Assembly (NCBI GenBank): GCA_021797025.1
Contig: JAKAAK010000045.1
Span: 1 to 16,012 of the forward strand
Direction of reading: 5' to 3'
Length of the DNA stretch: 16,012 nt
Source of the DNA: Thermoplasmata archaeon
GTDB taxonomy: Archaea; Thermoplasmatota; Thermoplasmata; Thermoplasmatales; Thermoplasmataceae
The translations under genes were made by a program, and so were the position numbers. Below, piece by piece: positions 7,564-14,227 of the stretch (the first letter of the stretch is position 1; each line of letters opens with the position of its first letter). The notes below the pieces were generated by a model, which worked only from the letters and a program-made list of their open reading frames with translations, was not told the origin of the DNA and searched no databases.

Positions 7564-8196
7564 ATGATAATTATGGCTACAGAAACATGGGAAGTAAAGG
7601 AGAATGATAGACCTAGAGGATTGGACGGCATATCAGACAAGCAGATAGACTACCACTTTGATTTCCATTATAAGGGATATGTGGCGAAACTTAACGAAAT
7701 ATGGTCAAAATTGCCCAGCGTTGATCTAACAAAAGCCAATCAGAATTACAGCGACCTCAGAGAAATGAAGCTAGAAGAGACGTTCAACTACGATGGGTCA
7801 ATGCTCCATGAATACTATTTCGAGTCATTGAACAAGGAGCATGTTGTAATGCCAGCATCAGTAAAATCAGCTCTAGAAAAGGATTTTGGAAGCTATGAAA
7901 ATTTTGTTGCTCTTTTCAAGGCAGTTGGAACTGCATTCAGAGGATGGGCGCATCTTGTATTCGACCTTAATACCGGGAAGCTAAGAGTGCTCGGTGCGGA
8001 TATACACAATGCCTCAGCAATATGGAATGCGCTTATGATACTTCCACTGGATGTCTATGAGCATGCTTACTATACTGATTACGGTGCAAAGAGGGCTCCT
8101 TACCTGGATGCTTTCATGAAGAATGTGGACTGGAAGGTCGTTGAAAAGAGACTGGAAAGGGCAAAAAGAACGTATGAAGCCTTCAAGAAGGATTAA
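7564..8196 (+). CDS. sod: Superoxide dismutase, Fe/Mn family
   Basis: This 210-residue protein converts superoxide to H2O2 and O2 in the cytoplasm. The four metal ligands are present: H31 (DYHFDFH), H82, D163 and H167 (LPLDVYEHAYYTDY). The outer-sphere pair that tunes metal choice is Gly78, four residues before H82, and His148 (DIHNAS), fifteen residues before D163. This Gly/His pattern is known from Fe and cambialistic SODs such as those of Sulfolobus and mycobacteria, whereas MnSOD has Gln and E. coli-type FeSOD has Gln at the first position. The metal is therefore probably Fe, or either. ATG 7573 (MATETWEV) would give 207 residues and may be the true start; the first three residues IIM after Met look non-family. 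The Ogg2 gene follows after 15 bases. Confidence 0.93.
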   Translation: MIIMATETWEVKENDRPRGLDGISDKQIDYHFDFHYKGYVAKLNEIWSKLPSVDLTKANQNYSDLREMKLEETFNYDGSMLHEYYFESLNKEHVVMPASVKSALEKDFGSYENFVALFKAVGTAFRGWAHLVFDLNTGKLRVLGADIHNASAIWNALMILPLDVYEHAYYTDYGAKRAPYLDAFMKNVDWKVVEKRLERAKRTYEAFKKD

Positions 8197-8198
8197 AA

Positions 8199-8211
8199 AT
8201 TTTTATTTTTT
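8199..8211 (+). terminator. Oligo-T tract after SOD
   Basis: The 15 bases between the SOD stop and the Ogg2 start end in TTTTTATTTTTT. Archaeal RNA polymerase can terminate on such T tracts without a hairpin, so SOD transcripts may partly end here, with read-through into Ogg2. This is inferred from composition. Confidence 0.35.
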
Positions 8212-8841
8212 ATGATTAAAGAAGATGAACTGTCCATTAAAATAATGGAGTCAAAAATTTTATTTGCTGGAAGAATAAACGAGCGTGTTATTGATTTTAT
8301 TAATATGGGAAAATCTAGAAATGATTCGCTTTTCATAGAGCTGTGTTTTTGTATACTTACTGCAAACACTTCAGCCGAAATGGGAATAAAGACCCAGAGA
8401 ACCATAATGAATGGTTTCATAAAATATCCGGAGGAAAAATTGAGAGATGAACTGAAGGCCTCTAAATACAGGTTCTACAATAAGAGAGCGGCATATATCG
8501 TAAATGCACGCCATATAAGGAAAAATATTAAAAAACTTATCTCTGAAAATGATCATTTTTTTCTCAGGGAGTATCTTGTAAATAATGTAAAGGGTGTAGG
8601 GTATAAGGAAGCATCGCATTTTCTAAGAAATATCGGTATATTTGATTTTGCAATTCTGGATAAACATATACTGAAGCTCATGAAAGATTACGGATATATA
8701 GATGATATAAAACTCAATACAAGAAAGGATTATCTTGAGAAAGAGAAAATTTTCAATTCCATAGCATCCGTTTACGGACTTATGCCTGGCGTTTTTGATC
8801 TTTATTTATGGCAAATGGCAACAGGAAAGATACTGAAATAA
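8212..8841 (+). CDS. ogg: 8-oxoguanine DNA glycosylase/AP lyase (Ogg2)
   Basis: This 209-residue base-excision repair enzyme removes 8-oxoguanine and cuts the abasic site. A helix-hairpin-helix lies at about 122-140 (VKGVGYKEASHFLRNIG). It supplies the Schiff-base lysine K132, and the catalytic aspartate is D150 in ILDKH. The 18-residue spacing equals that of the Methanocaldococcus Ogg2 (K129/D147). The last residue of the chain is lysine (GKILK). A C-terminal lysine is known in Ogg2 to contact 8-oxoG and to separate it from guanine, so an intact 3' end is functionally meaningful. There is no Shine-Dalgarno sequence before ATG 8212, only a T-rich run, so it is either read from the SOD promoter or weakly on its own. 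It ends 3 bases before the convergent thiI stop. Confidence 0.92.
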   Translation: MIKEDELSIKIMESKILFAGRINERVIDFINMGKSRNDSLFIELCFCILTANTSAEMGIKTQRTIMNGFIKYPEEKLRDELKASKYRFYNKRAAYIVNARHIRKNIKKLISENDHFFLREYLVNNVKGVGYKEASHFLRNIGIFDFAILDKHILKLMKDYGYIDDIKLNTRKDYLEKEKIFNSIASVYGLMPGVFDLYLWQMATGKILK

Positions 8842-8844
8842 TAT

Positions 8845-10266
8845 TCAGTTATTCAGAGTATATTCTTTTTTCAAGTTTTTTTCAGTAGAATAGAATGATT
8901 TGAAGCCGTTTGAAATCATTATTGAAGACGCATATGCACTGTTAAGACCCTTCTTGCAGTAAAAAAAGTATACTTTACTTTTATCTCCTGATTTTATCAA
9001 AGAATTTAATGACTTTAAATCCATATTGGTGGATCCTGGAATATGCCATTTCTCGTATTCCGATGGAAGCCTTAAATCTATTATTGTGCTGTTTTCAGGT
9101 ACAGCGTCCATTCTACTTCCCTGGATAGATTTTATATAGGAATCTATCTGATCCATTTTAATTACGATTATTTCATGTAAATTATTTTCAACTGGAAATT
9201 TTTCTAGTTCTTTTTTTAAATCATTATAATCGGTATTGATCCCTGGATTTTTTGAGAACAGTGAACAAAATTCTCCTATGGATTCCTCCATATAAAGTCC
9301 TCTGGATCTGGAATAAGAAATTGTTTCCTCCTTGTCAAATCCTATCAATGGGCGGAATATGGGCATTCTTATATCCATTGAAAGCGATTTCAAATTTTTA
9401 GGTATCTGTGATGAGACCTGGCCTATTGATTCTCCAGTGACAATTGCGTCATAGTCGTATTTTCCCGAAAGAGCCTCTGCATATCTGTATAGTAATTCCT
9501 TGAAAATTAAATTGGCATATTTTTGCGATGGATTATTGACAATCTCAGTAATCAACTGTGTACCATCCATTATGAATATATTTCCATTATAACCCTTAGA
9601 ATATTTCATTAAGAGATTTCGAGCCGATTTCAGCATGTAAATGGTATCGGATGGATGTGCAAGGGAACAGAAAAGTATATCTGCAGCCATGCCTCTTTTC
9701 ATTACCATATAGGTAGCTACAGGTGAGTCAATACCTCCGGAAAAGAGTGATATTGCCCTACCCTCTGATCTAAGCGGCAGTCCTCCGGGACCGTTGATTT
9801 TTTCTGTGAAGATATAGAAATTTTTATCCCTGACCTCTATGAAAATTGATGCCTGGGGATTTGCAAGATTTACTCCTGACGACCGGTTATAAAGGGCATC
9901 GCCCACTGCAATTTCCAGTTCCTTCGATGTGAAGTTATGTGTTCCCTTCCTTGTGGCACGGACAGCAAAGCTTTTACCTGTAACATATTCTGAATAATAT
10001 TCAACACATTTTGAAACTATATTATCTATGCTGTTAAATGTGTATTCATGGGCTGGAGAAAACGATCTTATACCGAAAATAAGGGGCAGAATTTCGAGAA
10101 GAATACTGTCTTCTGAATATAGATATATGCGCCCGTCACTTTTTTTATATTTTAAATCGAAATTTTCCGGAAGGGATGAAATTATATTTTCAATGAGGGT
10201 TTTTTCCATCATCCTTCGGGTTTTATTTCCTTTCAACCCGATTTCAGAATACCTGACAATAAACAT
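8845..10266 (-). CDS. thiI: tRNA 4-thiouridine synthetase ThiI with rhodanese domain
   Basis: This 473-residue protein adenylates tRNA U8 and inserts sulfur to make 4-thiouridine. In many organisms it also supplies sulfur for the thiazole of thiamine. The N-terminal ferredoxin-like plus THUMP region is about 1-160. The PP-loop SGGIDS is at 176-181, with TGESIGQVSSQ at 278-288. C334 (GEFCSLFSKNPG) matches the disulfide-forming cysteine of the synthetase domain. A C-terminal rhodanese domain of about 100 residues carries the persulfide cysteine C437 in FYCKKGLNS. Both cysteines used by the E. coli enzyme are present, whereas many archaeal ThiI proteins lack the rhodanese. It is transcribed from the divergent gap shared with the FMN reductase. 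Start ATG 10266 gives the family N-terminus VRYSEIGLKG. Confidence 0.94.
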   Translation of the reverse strand: MFIVRYSEIGLKGNKTRRMMEKTLIENIISSLPENFDLKYKKSDGRIYLYSEDSILLEILPLIFGIRSFSPAHEYTFNSIDNIVSKCVEYYSEYVTGKSFAVRATRKGTHNFTSKELEIAVGDALYNRSSGVNLANPQASIFIEVRDKNFYIFTEKINGPGGLPLRSEGRAISLFSGGIDSPVATYMVMKRGMAADILFCSLAHPSDTIYMLKSARNLLMKYSKGYNGNIFIMDGTQLITEIVNNPSQKYANLIFKELLYRYAEALSGKYDYDAIVTGESIGQVSSQIPKNLKSLSMDIRMPIFRPLIGFDKEETISYSRSRGLYMEESIGEFCSLFSKNPGINTDYNDLKKELEKFPVENNLHEIIVIKMDQIDSYIKSIQGSRMDAVPENSTIIDLRLPSEYEKWHIPGSTNMDLKSLNSLIKSGDKSKVYFFYCKKGLNSAYASSIMISNGFKSFYSTEKNLKKEYTLNN

Positions 10267-10277
10267 TAGTTACATAT

Positions 10278-10297
10278 CTTTAATTTCTATTTATGTG
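10278..10297 (-). promoter_or_regulatory. TATA-like element of thiI
   Basis: On the minus strand ATAAATAGAAATTAAA lies about 14-30 bases before ATG 10266 in the 84-base divergent gap. No Shine-Dalgarno sequence is present. The call rests on position only. Confidence 0.4.
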
Positions 10298-10318
10298 TTG
10301 CTTTCAAAAAGTATAGCT

Positions 10319-10338
10319 AAAATATTTAATATATAATA
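10319..10338 (+). promoter_or_regulatory. TATA-like element of the FMN reductase gene
   Basis: AAAATATTTAATATATAAT in this stretch is centred near -24 from ATG 10351, with no ribosome site between them. It fits a leaderless transcript. Confidence 0.45.
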
Positions 10339-10350
10339 GAATCTGACCGC

Positions 10351-10914
10351 ATGGAAACAATAAAAATAGCAGGATTCGGAGGGAGTTTAAGAAAAGAATC
10401 CTATAACAGATATTTACTGGAAAGCGCGGTGCATTTAATGCCAGAAAACTCGGAATTGAAAATACTGGACATAAATAATTTCCCACTCATGAATCAGGAC
10501 GAGGAGAATAACTATCCTGAAAACGTTAAAAGCTTCAAGAAGCAGATAAGGGAATCGGATGGTTTACTTATAGTAACACCTGAATACAATTATTCGGTTC
10601 CAGGATATCTAAAAAACGTCCTGGATGTTGCATCGAGACCATATGGAGACAACCCGTTTGATGGAAAGCCGGTAGCAATAATGAGTGCATCCATTGGCAT
10701 GCTTGGTGGTTCCAGAGCACAGTACCACCTGAGACAGAGCTGTGTGTTTCTCAATATGATTCCGGTAAATGCACCGGAGGTATTTGTTACATTTGCCCCA
10801 CAAAAATTTGATAAAAACGGGAAACTGATGGATGAAATGACTGCCAAATATGCCGGACAGTTGCTGGAAAATCTTGTAAATCTGGCGAGAAATCTTAAAA
10901 AAGCCCATCAATAA
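10351..10914 (+). CDS. NAD(P)H-dependent FMN reductase (flavodoxin-like)
   Basis: This 187-residue cytosolic flavoprotein belongs to the NADPH-dependent FMN reductase/chromate-quinone reductase family. The FMN phosphate loop is GSLRKESYNR at 11-20. The isoalloxazine loop TPEYNYSVPGYLKNVLD is at 76-92, the classical PEYN(Y/H)S motif. GGSRAQYHLR is at 119-128. It would reduce quinones or other acceptors with NAD(P)H, typically by two electrons to avoid semiquinones. The natural substrate cannot be read from the sequence, and quinone, chromate or azo reductase labels are all used for this family. It stands alone, divergent from thiI, and is followed by a perfect inverted repeat just past the stop codon. 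Confidence 0.88.
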   Translation: METIKIAGFGGSLRKESYNRYLLESAVHLMPENSELKILDINNFPLMNQDEENNYPENVKSFKKQIRESDGLLIVTPEYNYSVPGYLKNVLDVASRPYGDNPFDGKPVAIMSASIGMLGGSRAQYHLRQSCVFLNMIPVNAPEVFVTFAPQKFDKNGKLMDEMTAKYAGQLLENLVNLARNLKKAHQ

Positions 10915-10915
10915 A

Positions 10916-10939
10916 ATTTTCATACACTTCTATGAAAAT
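10916..10939 (+). repeat. Perfect 9-bp inverted repeat downstream of FMN reductase
   Basis: ATTTTCATA (10916-10924) and TATGAAAAT (10931-10939) are exact reverse complements around the loop CACTTC. The repeat begins two bases after the FMN reductase stop codon and lies about 60 bases before the isopentenyl phosphate kinase start. It could form a weak hairpin at the mRNA end or be a dyad operator. No T run follows it, so a standard hairpin terminator is not supported. Confidence 0.6.
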
Positions 10940-10968
10940 CATCATTGAATTAAGATTGATAGAGTCAA

Positions 10969-10999
10969 ATTTAATAACTTTATAAATATTATTTATAAA
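10969..10999 (+). promoter_or_regulatory. Promoter region of the isoprenoid operon with repeated TTTATAAA
   Basis: ATTTAATAA at 10969-10977 is centred 27 bases before ATG 11000 and suits a leaderless promoter. Downstream the self-complementary octamer TTTATAAA occurs twice, at 10979-10986 and 10992-10999, the second touching the start codon. The octamers may be additional TATA boxes or a regulator site. No Shine-Dalgarno sequence is present. Confidence 0.45.
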
Positions 11000-11728
11000 A
11001 TGATAGTAATCAAACTCGGTGGGAGTGTAATCACACAGAAATCAGAATATAAATCATTCAATGAATCTGTTGTGCAAAAAATAGTAAAAACACTCAAAGG
11101 GTTAAATGATAAAATGATTATTGTGCATGGGGGAGGGTCATTCGGGCATATAAAAGCCAAAGAATATGGATTGCCGGGCTATGCCAATCAGGAAACAGTG
11201 AAGGGCATGAACATTGTTCATAATGATATGGTAGAATTGAATGTGAAAATCTCTGAAATTCTCTACACTAATGGGATTTATAATATATCGCTTCCTGTAT
11301 CATCCCTCATTTATGATAATAAAAAAAATTACACCGTATTCAAAAGATATCTTGACATGGGCATAACTCCAGTATCCTATGGAGATACGTATATTCATGG
11401 GAATAGAATAGGTATATACTCCGGTGATAATATAGCATATGATGTTTCAAAAAGGTTTCATCCATCAGCTGTTGTGTTCTTTTCAGATGTTGATGGCATT
11501 TATGATAAAAATCCAAAAACAAACCCTGATGCAAAACTGTTAAAAACAATTTCTGGTGAATTCAAGCATGAGGAAATAACTGCAGATGTAACCGGTGGCA
11601 TAATGAATAAATATATAAAAATGAGGAATATTTCCGATCTTGGCATCCCTGTGTACCTTATAAACGGGCTGTACCCGGAACGAATGTATAATATAGGGAG
11701 GGATAATTTTACAGGAACGGTGGTTTAA
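11000..11728 (+). CDS. ipk: Isopentenyl phosphate kinase
   Basis: This 242-residue amino acid kinase-fold enzyme phosphorylates isopentenyl phosphate to isopentenyl diphosphate, the last ATP-using step of archaeal mevalonate pathways. KLGGSVIT is at 5-12. HGGGSFGH at 43-50 includes H50, the histidine that in IPK contacts the substrate phosphate and separates IPK from other members of this fold. SGDNIAYDVS is at 141-150, SDVDGIYDKNP at 162-172 and DVTGGIMNK at 196-204, the nucleotide-binding elements. Length is typical. It heads a tight operon: the TAA stop is followed at once by the ATG of the IPP isomerase gene, so the product of one enzyme is the substrate of the next. Confidence 0.93.
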   Translation: MIVIKLGGSVITQKSEYKSFNESVVQKIVKTLKGLNDKMIIVHGGGSFGHIKAKEYGLPGYANQETVKGMNIVHNDMVELNVKISEILYTNGIYNISLPVSSLIYDNKKNYTVFKRYLDMGITPVSYGDTYIHGNRIGIYSGDNIAYDVSKRFHPSAVVFFSDVDGIYDKNPKTNPDAKLLKTISGEFKHEEITADVTGGIMNKYIKMRNISDLGIPVYLINGLYPERMYNIGRDNFTGTVV

Positions 11729-12778
11729 ATGATAGAAAATAGGAAAGAAGAACATATTAATATTGCAGAGAATATGAACGTTACATCTGAACATAACTTC
11801 TGGGATGATATAAGACTGATGCACAGGGCTTTACCGGAAGTGGATTACGATTCAATCTATACAGGAATAGATTTCCTGGGAACTAATTTTAACTATCCAT
11901 TTCTGATATCCTCCATGACGGGGGGAACAGAAAAGGCAAGAAAGATCAATGCAAACCTTGCAAGGGCTGCTGAGGAGTTTCACATTGGAATGGGTGTCGG
12001 CAGCATGAGGGCAGCCATTGAAAATAGGGATATTGCCAGCACATTTTCAGTAATAAATGATTTCAAGGTGCCGGCAAAGTTTGCAAATATAGGAGCACCG
12101 CAGCTCATAGGTCAGGGTAAACCACCCATATCGGATAAGGATATAGATTATATATTCAATTTAATAGATGCAAAATACCTCATAATTCACTTTAATTTTC
12201 TTCAGGAGATGGTCCAGCCTGAGGGGGATAGAAATGCAAAGGGAGTGCTCTCAAGATTAAAGGGAATTGCGGGATCGTACCCTGTAATTGCCAAGGAAAC
12301 AGGAAGTGGCTTTTCCAGGGATGATGCCCTTGAACTTAGGGATGCAGGTGTGAAGGCAATAGATGTGGGCGGCCTAGGTGGGACTTCCTTTGCTGCTATT
12401 GAATATTACAGGGCAGAAAAGATCCAGAACAGAGAGAAAATGCATACAGGAAAAACATTCTGGAACTGGGGAATACCTTCTCCGGCTTCTATTAAATTCT
12501 GTTCAGTTGGCATACCAATAATAGGAAGCGGCGGAATAAGAAATGGAGAGGATATTGTAAAATCAGTAATAATGGGTGCCAATATGGGCGCCATGGCAAG
12601 AAACTTTCTGAAGGCTGCAGATACATCCTATGAGGAATTAAAAGTAGAGATTAATAATATAATAAAAGACATAAAAATTTCAATGTTCCTAACCGGTGCT
12701 GCAAATATTTCAGATTTAAAAAACACAAAATATATAGTATTTGACCCATTATATTCATGGCTTGATCAGGGTGATTAA
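11729..12778 (+). CDS. fni: Isopentenyl-diphosphate delta-isomerase, type 2
   Basis: This 349-residue FMN- and NAD(P)H-dependent TIM-barrel isomerase interconverts IPP and DMAPP, starting units for archaeal ether lipids. RKEEHI at 5-10 is the substrate-binding start. SSMTGG at 61-66 binds FMN. HFNFLQE (154-160) holds the conserved Gln region, QPEGD (163-167) has the Mg-binding Glu, and KETGSGFS is at 189-196. DVGGLGGTSFAAIE at 212-225 and GSGGIR at 266-271 form the phosphate loops. The family usually has HLN where this protein has HFN, a mild change. It follows ipk with no gap (TAAATG) and leads into the ZPR1 gene in the same way. Confidence 0.95.
   Translation: MIENRKEEHINIAENMNVTSEHNFWDDIRLMHRALPEVDYDSIYTGIDFLGTNFNYPFLISSMTGGTEKARKINANLARAAEEFHIGMGVGSMRAAIENRDIASTFSVINDFKVPAKFANIGAPQLIGQGKPPISDKDIDYIFNLIDAKYLIIHFNFLQEMVQPEGDRNAKGVLSRLKGIAGSYPVIAKETGSGFSRDDALELRDAGVKAIDVGGLGGTSFAAIEYYRAEKIQNREKMHTGKTFWNWGIPSPASIKFCSVGIPIIGSGGIRNGEDIVKSVIMGANMGAMARNFLKAADTSYEELKVEINNIIKDIKISMFLTGAANISDLKNTKYIVFDPLYSWLDQGD
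12769..12775 (+). promoter_or_regulatory. Shine-Dalgarno site for ZPR1 inside fni
   Basis: GGGTGAT at 12769-12775 pairs well with the 3' end of 16S rRNA and lies 3 bases before ATG 12779, within the last codons of fni. It supports translation of ZPR1 from the operon transcript. Confidence 0.5.
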
Positions 12779-13279
12779 ATGGAGGAAGTAAAAACGGATG
12801 CGAGATGCCCGAATTGCAATGAATTCTTGTTTTATCTTGAGGCTGATAACGATATACCGTATGAAGGTAAAATAACTATACATACTTACATATGCAAGAG
12901 ATGCAGCTACAGGAATGTTACTGTGGAACGGCACGATAGGGAATCACCGAAAATAATTAAATTCAGAATAAAAAATAAAAACGATTTGAAAACTATAGTA
13001 TACAGGTCCCCCGATGCAAGTGTACAGATACCAGAACTGGATGCCGAAATATCCCCGGGAATAGCCTCCAAGGGATATATTACTACAGTCGAGGGAATTT
13101 TAACCAGCATAAAGGAGAAACTCACCGTCATGGGTGATGGGGAAGATGTAAATTATTTAAGACAGAGAATTGATGGCATTATCAGCGGTGCCGAGGAAAA
13201 GGTTACGATTGTTATAGACGATGACTCAGGAAAAAGCAGGATAAACAGCAGCAGGGCAGAGACTATATCAAAAAATTAA
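12779..13279 (+). CDS. zpr1: ZPR1 family zinc-finger protein (archaeal, single module)
   Basis: This 166-residue protein has a C4 zinc finger: CPNC at 10-13 and CKRC at 39-42, then the ZPR1 beta domain with SPDASVQIPELDAEISPG (77-94) and the invariant-like ITTVEGIL at 101-108. Archaeal ZPR1 has a single finger-plus-domain unit where eukaryotic ZPR1 has two. Eukaryotic ZPR1 binds eEF1A and acts as its folding chaperone. The archaeal role is not established, though a similar job on aEF1A is plausible. The last 20 or so residues are polar and probably disordered. It is the third gene of the ipk-fni operon, joined by TAAATG, so it is probably co-expressed with isoprenoid enzymes without any obvious biochemical link. 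Confidence 0.88.
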   Translation: MEEVKTDARCPNCNEFLFYLEADNDIPYEGKITIHTYICKRCSYRNVTVERHDRESPKIIKFRIKNKNDLKTIVYRSPDASVQIPELDAEISPGIASKGYITTVEGILTSIKEKLTVMGDGEDVNYLRQRIDGIISGAEEKVTIVIDDDSGKSRINSSRAETISKN

Positions 13280-13299
13280 TATTATCAGAAGGTAGTAAG

Positions 13300-13312
13300 T
13301 TTAATATATAAT
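13300..13312 (+). promoter_or_regulatory. TATA-like element of the ABC exporter operon
   Basis: TTTAATATATAAT at 13300-13312 is centred about 24-26 bases before ATG 13330 in the 50-base gap after ZPR1. No Shine-Dalgarno sequence lies between, so the ABC operon probably has its own leaderless promoter. Confidence 0.5.
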
Positions 13313-13329
13313 AATTTTCATAGCCGTTT

Positions 13330-14226
13330 ATGATTATAATTACCAACCTTACTAAAACTTTCAAAAATTTCAAGGCTGTTAACAATCTCAATATGGAAAT
13401 TAACAATGGAGAAATTCTAGGACTTGCAGGATTGAATGGAGCTGGTAAGAGTACAACGATCAGGGCAACCGCCGGTATCATATTTCCAACATCTGGAAGT
13501 ATTATGGTTGACAATTTGGATATAGTAAAGGATAAGGCAAATGCTTCAAAACATATAGGATGGGTACCAGAACTCCCGAACTTTGAGCCTGATGCTAAAC
13601 CTATACCTCTTTTGAAATACTATGCTGGCTTATATGGCATAAGACCTGACGATGCTGAAAAGGAGATAATAGAACTGATGAAGAGATTTGATATATACCC
13701 TTATAAAAACAGAAAATTAAGGTATTATTCTCAGGGTATGAAAAAAAGATTCTCCCTCATTGCAGCCATGGTCGGGAATCCAGATAATTTCCTTTTTGAT
13801 GAAACCCTTAACGGGCTTGATCCGCAGGGAGTCAGAGAAGTCCGTGATTTAATTATAGAACTCAGGAAACAGGGGAAATCAATTTTACTGTCCTCCCATA
13901 TATTATCAGAATTGCAGAATGTGGCTGACCGAATAGCAATAATGAAAAATGGTGCTATAATAAAGATAATTACAAGGGAGGAGTTAGGAAGCCTCGGGGC
14001 AACCGGAATCAAAGTTCATGTAAAAAATCCAAACGGCAAAATAACAGATATTTTATCAAACTTTGGAGAAGCTGGATCTGATGGATATTATTATATCATA
14101 AAAAACAAGGCTGGGGCAGACCCATCAGAATTAAATGAGGAACTTGTGATGGCCAATTATAAAGTTGACTATATAGGTAGGGATAATGAAACTCTAGAAG
14201 AGTACTTTCTTAATATGGTGAAATAA
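13330..14226 (+). CDS. ABC-2 type exporter, ATP-binding subunit
   Basis: This 298-residue protein has an N-terminal nucleotide-binding domain and a C-terminal tail of about 80 residues of the DrrA/CcmA-like class. Walker A GLNGAGKST is at 34-42. The Q-loop position has Glu (VPELPNF, 79-85), as is common in this class. The signature is YSQGMKKR (133-140) rather than LSGGQ. Walker B runs into FDETLNGLDP (156-165), with DET instead of the usual DEP, and the switch histidine is H190 in LSSH. The catalytic Glu (E158) is present, so it should hydrolyse ATP. It drives the permease encoded one base downstream. The transported substrate cannot be told from this subunit. Confidence 0.92.
   Translation: MIIITNLTKTFKNFKAVNNLNMEINNGEILGLAGLNGAGKSTTIRATAGIIFPTSGSIMVDNLDIVKDKANASKHIGWVPELPNFEPDAKPIPLLKYYAGLYGIRPDDAEKEIIELMKRFDIYPYKNRKLRYYSQGMKKRFSLIAAMVGNPDNFLFDETLNGLDPQGVREVRDLIIELRKQGKSILLSSHILSELQNVADRIAIMKNGAIIKIITREELGSLGATGIKVHVKNPNGKITDILSNFGEAGSDGYYYIIKNKAGADPSELNEELVMANYKVDYIGRDNETLEEYFLNMVK
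14217..14221 (+). promoter_or_regulatory. Shine-Dalgarno site for the ABC permease
   Basis: GGTGA at 14217-14221 lies 6 bases before ATG 14228 and overlaps the last codons of the ATP-binding subunit gene. It indicates coupled translation of the two subunits. Confidence 0.55.
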
Positions 14227-14227
14227 A

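Noticed and set aside
10916..10939. Rho-independent terminator after the FMN reductase gene
   Set aside because: The stem is A/T rich and is followed by CATCATTG rather than a T run, so the hairpin terminator model does not fit.
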